DNA of 64,000 nucleotides from an uncultured Aquimarina sp. (GTDB lineage: Bacteria; Bacteroidota; Bacteroidia; Flavobacteriales; Flavobacteriaceae), in NCBI RefSeq assembly GCF_947496855.1, contig NZ_CANMED010000008.1:140509-204508 (forward strand), given 5' to 3'. Of the stretch, positions 1 through 7,591 are shown piece by piece. The notes below the pieces were generated by a model. It did no database searches, was not told where the DNA came from, and saw nothing but the letters and a program-made list of their open reading frames with translations. A program made the translations under genes and the position numbers. Within the stretch, counting starts at the first letter, position 1. The number at the start of each line of letters is the position of its first letter.

Positions 1-245
1 GCCTCTACTGAAACGAACAATCCTTCATCTTCAAAAAAGCCCTTTTCCTTAGCTATTGCTAAAGGAGCCATATCTGTTAACTTTATAAATCCGAAAGTTA
101 GTTGTGGTTTTTCTATCGTTAGCTTAGACGTTTCTTCTTTTATACTTGCATCACTTGACGCTAGTTCTTTTTTCTTCTCTCCTCCGCAAGATGAAAAAAT
201 CATTACGGTTAAAAGCATCCATATTTTAAGATTCATTGTTTTCAT
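1..245 (-). CDS. nrtA: Nitrate ABC transporter substrate-binding lipoprotein, NrtA-like (partial)
   Basis: Only the first 81 codons are in the window; the rest lies beyond the left edge. Translation from the ATG at 245 gives a lipoprotein signal with Cys in FSSCGG. After a charged linker comes LTFGFIKLTDMAPLAIAKEK followed by GFFEDEGL, the typical opening of NrtA/SsuA-type periplasmic binding proteins. In this family it captures nitrate (or a related anion) for an inner-membrane ABC permease. Nitrite reductase, a nitrate-type sensor kinase and PilJ proteins next door favour nitrate. The permease, ATPase and nitrate reductase are presumably off the left edge. The promoter at 283-303 matches those of the porin and nirB. 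Being partial, the substrate call rests mainly on context. Confidence 0.75.
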   Translation of the reverse strand, partial: MKTMNLKIWMLLTVMIFSSCGGEKKKELASSDASIKEETSKLTIEKPQLTFGFIKLTDMAPLAIAKEKGFFEDEGLFVSVE

Positions 246-700
246 AAATTTAATTTTTGAAAGTTTAGCTAATAGAACATTACAAAACTAAGTATTATTA
301 CTTATTAACGAATAATAATACACGAAAAAATACGTACTAAAGTAGTTAATTACGTATTCAACAATTTAAGAAGTAACTAATTAGATAATCGATAAAAGAA
401 TCTATTGAAAATAGAGATATACAAAATAGTTTGTTAAAAAAAAGCTTAAACAATTGTTAAACAACATTATAACTTTTTTAACGTACTCTTAATATGTGTT
501 TTCCATACTCTTCTAAAAAGACCTTAAAAGAGATTCTAAAACTACGTATCAAATATTTGGTTTTGTCGAAAAAAAATAAGTATTTTGGAAAACGTACCCC
601 GATAAACGTAGATATTTTCTTCATAATTAACCTGTATTAGATCGGCATTTAATACCATCAATCCCAATAAATAATCCAATTATAATGTAAAAACTTACTT
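246..700. other. Divergent intergenic region between nrtA and the PilJ-repeat gene
   Basis: This 455-base AT-rich stretch separates two divergent genes. It holds the nrtA promoter (283-303, minus) and three copies of TACGTA at 331, 351 and 543, the same hexamer found at the other nitrate promoters. The copy at 543 is followed by GGTTTTG at 559-565, a weak -7 candidate for the plus-strand gene. I see no open reading frame or RNA gene here. Confidence 0.5.
283..303 (-). promoter_or_regulatory. nrtA promoter with nitrate-locus operator
   Basis: Read on the minus strand: TAAGTA, then GTAATAATAC (301-292), one spacer base, then TAGTTTTG (290-283), a TAnnTTTG -7 box. Spacing is identical to the sites at 2379-2400 and 3986-4007. 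The central ten bases differ from their perfect palindrome GTATTAATAC at one position. It is probably the binding site of the local NarL-type regulator; that assignment is inference. Confidence 0.6.
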
Positions 701-1534
701 ATGAAAAAGAAGAGAACCAAAATTTTATTAACTATTTGTGTCATACTTTTTACGTATAATCTTGTAACCTCGCAATCAAATAACTTTGGCGCTATAACTT
801 ATGGAAAAGCAATAAATATATCAGGAAAGCAACGAATGTTATCCCAAAAAATGTCTAAAGCTTATTTATTAATTGCAAAAGGAATAAGTGATGCAGCGAT
901 AAAGAAAGAATTAAATTCTAGTAAATTTATTTTTGAAAAACAACTGCAAATATTAACCAAAAATGCATCAAGCTCATCAGTTAAGTTATCTATAAAGAAA
1001 GTGGAGGAATTATGGGTAGATTTTAAACAGGTTGTTACAAGCACCCCAAATCCTCAAAATTGCTTAAGAATAATGAAAATGAATACATCTTTATTAAAAG
1101 CCTGTAATGATGTCGTTGTCAGTATTGAAAATAATTTCAATTATAATAATCAATTTTTCCAAAACAAAAACAAGGAATTGGTAAACACGATAAATGTGTC
1201 AGGAAAGCAACGAATGCTTTCTCAAAGACTATGTTTATATTACACAGCCTCTACAATGTTTACACAGGAGAGCACTGAGTATAAAAAAGTATTAAATAGT
1301 GTATATACAGAATTTGATACTGTAATAGGAAATTTATTAATTAGTAGTTATAACAGCACTGAAATCGAGGAAGAATTAGGATCTATTATGGCTTTATGGG
1401 AGAAATTTCAAACCAATCCGAAAGGCCTATTTAATGGAGACTTTCAATTACAAGAAATATTTGCTACTACTAACCAGCTGACCAAGTCATTCAATAAAAT
1501 TACTGGTTTATACGAAGGTATTTCTAACAACTAA
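701..1534 (+). CDS. Exported protein with two PilJ-type (nitrate-sensor-like) motifs
   Basis: 277 residues with an N-terminal signal peptide (residues 1-25, ending near VTSQ) and no later membrane segment, so it should be released to the periplasm or surface. The signature of the PilJ/type IV pili methyl-accepting N-terminal domain occurs twice: INISGKQRMLSQKMSKAY near residues 38-55 and INVSGKQRMLSQRL near 164-177. This family is related to the nitrate-sensing P-box region of NarX/NarQ and is normally fused to a kinase or chemoreceptor. Here it stands alone as a tandem, beside a nitrate-binding lipoprotein and convergent with the response regulator (16 bases apart). A periplasmic nitrate/nitrite receptor or co-sensor for the kinase at 7584 is plausible. 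Ligand binding is inferred. Confidence 0.75.
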   Translation: MKKKRTKILLTICVILFTYNLVTSQSNNFGAITYGKAINISGKQRMLSQKMSKAYLLIAKGISDAAIKKELNSSKFIFEKQLQILTKNASSSSVKLSIKKVEELWVDFKQVVTSTPNPQNCLRIMKMNTSLLKACNDVVVSIENNFNYNNQFFQNKNKELVNTINVSGKQRMLSQRLCLYYTASTMFTQESTEYKKVLNSVYTEFDTVIGNLLISSYNSTEIEEELGSIMALWEKFQTNPKGLFNGDFQLQEIFATTNQLTKSFNKITGLYEGISNN

Positions 1535-1550
1535 ACACAAAATAATAAGG

Positions 1551-2237
1551 TCAGGAAATCATATTATATTTTCTGGCTTTTTTACTTAGTTCCAGTACAT
1601 TTTTAACTACCATTTTCTTCATTAAATTAAATCGATGCACTTCTGTTGTTCGCTTACTAATATTCAATTCTGCTGCAATATCCTTATTAGTCATACCAGA
1701 AACAGCTAACTTTAGTACTTGATTTTCTCTTTTTGTAAGATCAAATGGGTTATGAATTAGGTTTTTGCTCTCTGTAGTTTGTTTAACTATTTTTTCTTCA
1801 CTCCTCTTCTCTGTGCCCTTATTGATCAAATTCTTAACCAATATAGAAGATACATCTCCACTAAAATATTTATTTCCTTTACTTACAGTTGACAATGCTT
1901 TAAGAAATTCTTCTTTACCTGCATCCTTCAATAAATACCCATCAGCTCCTGCATTTATGGATTGCAAAATATATTCATCAGAATCGTGCATCGACAACAT
2001 AATGGTTTTAGACGACACCGATAAAGCTGTAAGCTGCTCTACTGTTTCAATACCAGACATTTCTGGCATTCTTATATCACAAATTACAATATCGGGTTGC
2101 AGCACTTGAATCACATCAATAGCTTCTCGCCCATTGGATGCTTCCCCAATCACTTCATATTCTTTTTCATCTTCCAAAAGCGAACGAATACCATCTCTTA
2201 CTAAAAAATGATCGTCAACCAATACAATACTAACCAT
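1551..2237 (-). CDS. NarL/FixJ-family response regulator
   Basis: 228 residues. The receiver domain (1-120) has the acidic pair DD at residues 8-9, phospho-acceptor Asp54 in VICDIRMPEMSG and Lys in YLLKDAG. A LuxR-type helix-turn-helix follows at about 165-225 (LTKRENQVLKLAVSGMTNKD, then ISKRTTEVHR). The linker between them is long and charged. It is the obvious partner of the HisKA_3-type nitrate-sensor kinase at 7584-9413, since NarL-type regulators pair with that kinase class. It is transcribed away from the porin gene and converges on the PilJ-repeat gene. The shared operator at the nrtA, porin and nirB promoters is its likely target. Family is certain; the regulon is inference. Confidence 0.9.
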   Translation of the reverse strand: MVSIVLVDDHFLVRDGIRSLLEDEKEYEVIGEASNGREAIDVIQVLQPDIVICDIRMPEMSGIETVEQLTALSVSSKTIMLSMHDSDEYILQSINAGADGYLLKDAGKEEFLKALSTVSKGNKYFSGDVSSILVKNLINKGTEKRSEEKIVKQTTESKNLIHNPFDLTKRENQVLKLAVSGMTNKDIAAELNISKRTTEVHRFNLMKKMVVKNVLELSKKARKYNMIS

Positions 2238-2378
2238 ATTTCCTAATACCTAATTAAACCGATCTCTCCACTAAAGTTGTTAATCCACCAAATATATGAA
2301 TAATTCAAAAATAGCTCCATAAAATTAATAATCTTAAAATTATAATTAAGTATTTTTATTTAAAAAAACATTTTAAAA

Positions 2379-2400
2379 TACGTATTAATACTTAGATTTG
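2379..2400 (+). promoter_or_regulatory. Porin promoter with nitrate-locus operator
   Basis: TACGTA begins at 2379 and overlaps the perfect palindrome GTATTAATAC (2382-2391). One base later comes the -7 box TAGATTTG (2393-2400). TACGTA begins 14 bases before the -7 box, as at nirB. The operator sits where the -33/spacer region should be, which suits activation or steric control. The predicted leader to the ATG at 2495 is about 90 bases. Confidence 0.65.
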
Positions 2401-2494
2401 TTACTCAATTAGTACATAGCTAATAGAACTGATTGAAAAGAACATAGCAATAGTGTAGGTAGGACACTTACACAACAAATGAAAAACTTAAGAG

Positions 2495-3826
2495 ATGAAA
2501 AACAAGTTACATTATACTATACTATTATTATTAGTATTAGTATCTAAAGGGAAAGCTCAGGAATTAAGTATTGATTTAGATTTTAGAGATCGATTTGAAT
2601 ATCGTCATGGGTTCAATAACATAGTTCCTCAAGGAGCAGATCCCGCAGCTCTTGTACAACAGAGAGCCAGATTAAAATTTGGATACACTTCAGAAAAGTT
2701 CAAAGCACATTTTAGTCTTCAGGATGTAAGAGTATGGGGAGATACTAGACAAATTTTGGATAATGATGCTAATAATAATTTACAAATAGCAGAAGCCTGG
2801 GCTTCTTTGGCATTTGGAAAAGGTTGGTCTACTAAAGTAGGTCGACAAATGATCTCATATGATGATCAGAGAATCTTAGGTGGTTTAGACTGGGCATTAC
2901 AAGGTCGTTTTCACGATCTAGCGTTAATAAAATATGGAAACGAAAAGATCAAATTGGATCTTGGTTTTGCATTTAGTCAAAATGATCTAGATGCACTTCC
3001 CAATAATCAATCGGGTACTATTTATAATGTTACTGGTTTTTTTAGTTATAAAGCCATGGAGTATGCACATTTAACCTGGAAGGCTTCAGAAAAAGCTACG
3101 CTTAGCTTTTTGGCACTAAATAATACATTTCAGAATATAATAAATGGAACTCCCACAGATGGATTCTATCACACTCATACAATAGGTACACATTCTAAGT
3201 TTAAATTTGGAGGAGTCGGTCTCGCTTTAAACGCATACTTGCAAGCTGGTGAAGGACCTGCGGGACCTCCTGAAACACCTTCTACAGATCTTTCTGCATA
3301 TTTAGTAGGTTTAGAAGTAAATGGAAAAATAGGATCTACCGGAATTGGAGGAGGTTTTGAAATTCAAAGTGGCACAGATCAGAACGAAACAGATGGAAAA
3401 AACTATTCTTTCTTTCCTCTCTATGGAACCAATCATAAATTTAACGGATATATGGATTATTTTTATGTTGGAAATCATGCAAACTCTGTTGGTTTAACTG
3501 ATATATATGCCAAAGCGAATTTTAAACTTGGAAAATCCTCAAGTCTTCTTGTCAAAGGACATTATTTCTCATCAGCAGCTACTCTTATAGATGATACAGA
3601 TGGATCAGAAGCTGACAAATACCTTGGAACGGAAATGGATATTGTATTTACACAAAAATTACTTCCCTATGCTTCAATAAAAGTTGGATATTCTCAAATG
3701 TTCGCTGGAGAAGGAATGGAGTTTCTGAAAAATCAACCCAATCCAAGTGGATTACAAAACTGGGGATGGGTTCAGTTAGTAATTAAACCTAATTTACTTA
3801 AATGGAGTCCTAAACCCATACAGTAA
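2495..3826 (+). CDS. Outer-membrane porin, alginate-export (AlgE-like) family
   Basis: 443 residues with a signal peptide (about 1-21, cleaved near KGKA-QE) and then alternating amphipathic strands typical of a beta-barrel. These include LDFRDRFEYRHGFNN, the VGRQMISYDDQRILGG region and repeated aromatic strand ends. It resembles the alginate_exp family of outer-membrane channels, which in Bacteroidota often sit inside nitrate/nitrite assimilation clusters. Position between the regulator and nirB, and a promoter sharing the nrtA/nirB operator, suggest an anion channel letting nitrate or nitrite cross the outer membrane. An alginate-specific role has no support here, as no alginate genes are nearby. 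A terminator hairpin follows at 3890. Confidence 0.75.
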   Translation: MKNKLHYTILLLLVLVSKGKAQELSIDLDFRDRFEYRHGFNNIVPQGADPAALVQQRARLKFGYTSEKFKAHFSLQDVRVWGDTRQILDNDANNNLQIAEAWASLAFGKGWSTKVGRQMISYDDQRILGGLDWALQGRFHDLALIKYGNEKIKLDLGFAFSQNDLDALPNNQSGTIYNVTGFFSYKAMEYAHLTWKASEKATLSFLALNNTFQNIINGTPTDGFYHTHTIGTHSKFKFGGVGLALNAYLQAGEGPAGPPETPSTDLSAYLVGLEVNGKIGSTGIGGGFEIQSGTDQNETDGKNYSFFPLYGTNHKFNGYMDYFYVGNHANSVGLTDIYAKANFKLGKSSSLLVKGHYFSSAATLIDDTDGSEADKYLGTEMDIVFTQKLLPYASIKVGYSQMFAGEGMEFLKNQPNPSGLQNWGWVQLVIKPNLLKWSPKPIQ

Positions 3827-3889
3827 TCTTCAACTCGCTTTATGTAATAGAAAATCTATTCCACAAAAAAAGTTCAACGTTATATTTCT

Positions 3890-3924
3890 AAAACCTGCGA
3901 AACTAATTTTGCAGGTTTTTTTTG
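3890..3924 (+). terminator. Rho-independent terminator after the porin gene
   Basis: AAAACCTGC (3890-3898) pairs with GCAGGTTTT (3911-3919) and a run of T follows. It separates the porin transcript from nirB, which has its own promoter. Confidence 0.75.
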
Positions 3925-3985
3925 TGAATTATTTTAAAATTCTCAATTTCTAATAGCCATAATTACGTAATTCTTATCAATTAAA

Positions 3986-4007
3986 TACGTATTAATACTT
4001 AATTTTG
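3986..4007 (+). promoter_or_regulatory. nirB promoter with nitrate-locus operator
   Basis: TACGTA at 3986-3991 overlaps the palindrome GTATTAATAC (3989-3998); the -7 box TAATTTTG lies at 4000-4007. Spacing is the same as at the porin and nrtA promoters. Further TACGTA copies lie at 3964 (inside ATTACGTAAT) and 4018, just upstream of the ATG. The predicted leader is only about 15 bases. Confidence 0.65.
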
Positions 4008-4027
4008 AATTAACAAATACGTAACTC

Positions 4028-6547
4028 ATGAAGAAGGTAGTAGTAATAGGTAATGGAATGGTAGGTTATAAGTTCTGTGAGAAGTTTGTGACTTCAGAAA
4101 AATTCAATAATTATAAACTTATAGTTTTTGGCGAAGAACCCAGACGGGCATATGACAGAGTGCATCTAAGTGAATTTTATGATGGCAAAACTGCCGAAGA
4201 TTTAAGTATGTCATCTGCAAGCTGGTATGAAGATAATAACATCAATCTTCATACATCAGAAATGATTACAGAGATTAATAGAGAAAATAAAACTGTTGCT
4301 AATCATCGCGGAGATACATATACTTACGATTATTTAGTATTAGCAACTGGATCTTCTGCATTCGTACCTCCTATTCAGGGCGTTGATAAGGAAGGGGTTT
4401 TTGTTTATAGAACTATCGAAGATTTAGAAGCAACAGAAGCTTACGCTAAAAAATTAAAAGCTGCAGGAAAAACTGAAGCAGCAGTGCTTGGAGGCGGATT
4501 GTTAGGTTTAGAAGCTGCAAATGCGGTTAAAAATTTAGGATTAAACGCTCATGTTGTAGAATTTGCTCCAAGACTTATGCCCAGACAATTAGATAAAGGC
4601 GCGAGCGATATGCTGCAAGCTAAAATAGAAGGTTTAGGATTAAAGGTTCACCTTTCAAAACAAACACAATTTCTGCAAGGAGAAAATTCTATTGAAGGGT
4701 TACAATATGTTGATGATACGGAGTTGAAGGTTGACATGCTTGTCGTTTCTGCAGGTATTCGACCTCGTGATGAAGTAGCAAAAGAATGTGGATTAGAAGT
4801 TGGAACTCGGGGGGGTATTCTCGTAAATCAGAAAATGCAAACCTCTGATGATAATATTTATGCTATTGGAGAATGTGCTTTACTAAATAAAATGATATAT
4901 GGTCTAGTTGCTCCCGGATATGACATGGCAGAAGTTGCTGTACAACAAATCATCGGCGGTGATGCCGAAATGCCAGAATCTATAGATATGTCAACTCAAT
5001 TAAAACTTATCGGTACCGAAGTAGCTAGTTTTGGAGATGCTCTTAACGAAGCCAAAGAAGAAATAGATGAAATAACGTACGAAAATAAACGTAATGGAAT
5101 TTATAAAAAAATAAACGTTTCTAAAGATGGTAAAAAACTTCTAGGTGGAATTTTAATTGGCGATTCATCTGATTATAATTCTTTATTCCAAATTTATAGT
5201 AACGGAATGAAACTTCCAGAAGAACCAGAAGACCTTATATTAGGCAGTCGTGGAGGTGACCAAGGAGGTTTATTAGGTGATGTAATGGATTTGCCAGATG
5301 GAGCTCAAATCTGCTCTTGTGAAAGCGTTACTAAAGGGCAAATTTGTAGTGTTATTGAAAATGGAGAAGTTACAGATGTAGCAGGGGTTATTGGCTGTAC
5401 CAAAGCCGGTACTGGATGTGGTGGTTGCAAACCTATGGTTACAGATTTAACCAATGCAACCTTAAAATCTTTAGGTATTGAAGTTAAAGAAGGGGTTTGT
5501 GAACATTTTGATCTAAGTAGACAAGATTTATATAAAATCATTCAGGTAAAAGGATATACAAAATTTAATGAAGTACTAGATAATCACGGAAATAGTGGTC
5601 ACGGTTGCGAATTATGTAAGCCACTTGTCGCTTCCTTAATGGCTACTATTCATGCCGACACTGCTAATAAAGAATATGCTATTCAGGATTCTAATGATCG
5701 TTTCTTAGCAAACATACAAAGAAATGGGACCTATTCTGTTGTTCCTAGAGTTCCTGGAGGAGAAATTACACCTGATAAATTAATTGCACTAGGAGAAATT
5801 GCTAAAAAATATGACTTATATACTAAAGTAACTGGTGGTGTCCGTATCGATTTATTTGGCGCCACAGTAAATCAATTACCTTTAATATGGAAAGATCTAA
5901 TTGACAACGGTTTCGAAAGTGGTCATGCTTATGGAAAATCATTGCGTACTGTAAAAACCTGTGTAGGATCTACTTGGTGTCGCTACGGAATGGACGAAAG
6001 CGTAAGTTTTGGTATTGAACTAGAAAATCGATACCGAGGAATTCGCGCTCCGCATAAAATTAAAGGTGGAGTTTCTGGATGTATCCGTGAATGCGCTGAA
6101 GCCCGCGGAAAAGATTTTGGTTTAATTGCTGTAGAAGGCGGATGGAACTTATACGTTGGTGGAAATGGTGGGGCCACACCAAGACATGCTGAATTATTTG
6201 CAGAGCAAATTAATAACGAAACTGTAATTAAATATTTAGACCGTTACCTCATGTTTTATATGCGTACAGCAAAACCTTTACAAAGAACAGCGGCTTGGCA
6301 AGAACGTTTAGAAGGTGGGTTAAATTATTTGAAAGAAGTTATTATTGATGACAAGTTAGGGATTGCTATGGATTTAGAAGAAGAAATGAAAACTTTAGTT
6401 AACAAGTTTGAATGCGAATGGACTCAAGCTATTAACGACCCTGAAATAATGAAACGATTTAATCATTTTGTTAATAGCGACGAAGAGGATGATAACATTG
6501 CTTTTGTGCCTCTGAGAGAACAAAAAATGCCAGAACCGTGGAAATAA
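4028..6547 (+). CDS. nirB: Nitrite reductase [NAD(P)H] large subunit
   Basis: 839 residues, the normal length for NirB. It reduces nitrite to ammonium in the cytoplasm with NAD(P)H. Order of parts: an FAD/NAD-binding oxidoreductase half (VVVIGNGMVGYK at the start; AVLGGGLLGLEAANAV in the NAD fold); a BFD-type [2Fe-2S] region with Cys near 429-468 (CSCESV, then CTKAGTGCGGC); a second BFD-like stretch ending GHGCELCKPL; then the sulfite/nitrite reductase half. That half has the [4Fe-4S]-siroheme ligands Cys645 and Cys651 (CVGSTWC) and Cys685 and Cys689 (GCIREC). All cluster ligands are present. nirD follows after 26 bases. Own promoter at 3986-4007. Confidence 0.97.
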   Translation: MKKVVVIGNGMVGYKFCEKFVTSEKFNNYKLIVFGEEPRRAYDRVHLSEFYDGKTAEDLSMSSASWYEDNNINLHTSEMITEINRENKTVANHRGDTYTYDYLVLATGSSAFVPPIQGVDKEGVFVYRTIEDLEATEAYAKKLKAAGKTEAAVLGGGLLGLEAANAVKNLGLNAHVVEFAPRLMPRQLDKGASDMLQAKIEGLGLKVHLSKQTQFLQGENSIEGLQYVDDTELKVDMLVVSAGIRPRDEVAKECGLEVGTRGGILVNQKMQTSDDNIYAIGECALLNKMIYGLVAPGYDMAEVAVQQIIGGDAEMPESIDMSTQLKLIGTEVASFGDALNEAKEEIDEITYENKRNGIYKKINVSKDGKKLLGGILIGDSSDYNSLFQIYSNGMKLPEEPEDLILGSRGGDQGGLLGDVMDLPDGAQICSCESVTKGQICSVIENGEVTDVAGVIGCTKAGTGCGGCKPMVTDLTNATLKSLGIEVKEGVCEHFDLSRQDLYKIIQVKGYTKFNEVLDNHGNSGHGCELCKPLVASLMATIHADTANKEYAIQDSNDRFLANIQRNGTYSVVPRVPGGEITPDKLIALGEIAKKYDLYTKVTGGVRIDLFGATVNQLPLIWKDLIDNGFESGHAYGKSLRTVKTCVGSTWCRYGMDESVSFGIELENRYRGIRAPHKIKGGVSGCIRECAEARGKDFGLIAVEGGWNLYVGGNGGATPRHAELFAEQINNETVIKYLDRYLMFYMRTAKPLQRTAAWQERLEGGLNYLKEVIIDDKLGIAMDLEEEMKTLVNKFECEWTQAINDPEIMKRFNHFVNSDEEDDNIAFVPLREQKMPEPWK

Positions 6548-6573
6548 CAAAACAGCTTATAATCTAAAATAAA

Positions 6574-6951
6574 ATGGAAGAAATTCTCACAAAATACAAA
6601 ACTACCAAATTAGAAAATGTAAAAGTTTGGTTTAAAGCTGCATCCGTTAATGCATTTCCAAAAGATGGAGGAGCTTGCATTAAATACAAAGATTTACAAA
6701 TTGCTGTATTTAATTTCAGTAGACTGAACAAATGGTACGCAAGCCAAAACTTATCACCTGAAAAAAATGAAATGGTACTTAGTAGAGGTATGATTGGCGA
6801 TCATAACGGAATACCTAAGGTTGCTTGTCCTCTTCATAAAAAAACTTTTTCACTAGAAACTGGTGAAAATCTGAATGGAAACCTTGCAGCAATCGCAACG
6901 TATCCTATAAAAATAGAAGATGGTATTGTATATATTGGTTTCGAAGAATAA
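6574..6951 (+). CDS. nirD: Nitrite reductase small subunit, Rieske-fold
   Basis: 125 residues, typical for NirD, the small Rieske-fold partner of NirB. The region SRGMIGDHNGIPKVACPLHK corresponds to the Rieske cluster loops. The second motif (CPLH) is intact, but the position of the first CxH reads SRGMIGD, so two of the four [2Fe-2S] ligands are absent. Loss of ligands is known in the NirD family, so the subunit is probably structural. It lies 26 bases after nirB in the same transcript, and the DUF4202 gene follows after 55 bases. Confidence 0.93.
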   Translation: MEEILTKYKTTKLENVKVWFKAASVNAFPKDGGACIKYKDLQIAVFNFSRLNKWYASQNLSPEKNEMVLSRGMIGDHNGIPKVACPLHKKTFSLETGENLNGNLAAIATYPIKIEDGIVYIGFEE

Positions 6952-7006
6952 TACCTTTTATTGCTAAAAACCTTAAATTAGCACGTATTATAACATCATT
7001 CCTTTT

Positions 7007-7591
7007 ATGCCAACCACAAAATTAACCAAAGCATTTTCTTTTTTTGACAAAGAAAATGCAAAAGACCCTAATAAAGAGGTCGTTAGCGGAGAATCTATTC
7101 CGAAAGAATTGATCTACGGTCAACGAATGAGTCAAACTCTTACTAAGTACACCTCTGAAGCGTCAGAAGCATTACAATTGGCAACAAGAGCTCAACATTT
7201 ATGTAGATGGGAAATTCCTCGAGATACCTACCCAATGGATCGAGTCGGATACTTAAAATGGAGAGAAGAGTTAAAAAAGTTTCACGCAGAAAAGGCTTCA
7301 GGGATACTTCAGAAAGTAGGATATAACAAAGAAACTATAAATAGAGTTTCTTTTCTTATACAAAAGAAAAAATTAAAAAAAGACGAAGACACTCAAATAT
7401 TGGAAGATGTCATCTGCCTTGTATTTTTGGAATTTTATTACTCGGAATTCTATGAAAAACACACCTCTGAAAAAGTGATTGATATTTTACAAAAAACCTG
7501 GAGAAAAATGTCTAAGAAAGGTCATCAAGCGGCACTAAAACTATCATATACAAAAAGAGGGCTAGAATTGATTAAACAAGCTATTGCATAA
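7007..7591 (+). CDS. DUF4202-family protein of the nitrite reductase operon
   Basis: 194 residues, soluble, with no signal or membrane segment. It resembles the DUF4202 family in length and in conserved stretches such as QLATRAQHLCRWEIPRDTYP, GYLKWREELKKFHAEKA and LEDVICLVFLEFYYSEF. Histidine and aspartate positions, and a helical make-up reminiscent of HD-type proteins, make an enzyme possible, but no catalytic role is established that I know of. Members tend to be found with nitrate/nitrite assimilation genes, as here, between nirD and the nitrate sensor kinase. A maturation or regulatory role for NirBD is inference. The end overlaps the kinase by 8 bases if the kinase starts at the first TTG. 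Confidence 0.8.
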   Translation: MPTTKLTKAFSFFDKENAKDPNKEVVSGESIPKELIYGQRMSQTLTKYTSEASEALQLATRAQHLCRWEIPRDTYPMDRVGYLKWREELKKFHAEKASGILQKVGYNKETINRVSFLIQKKKLKKDEDTQILEDVICLVFLEFYYSEFYEKHTSEKVIDILQKTWRKMSKKGHQAALKLSYTKRGLELIKQAIA

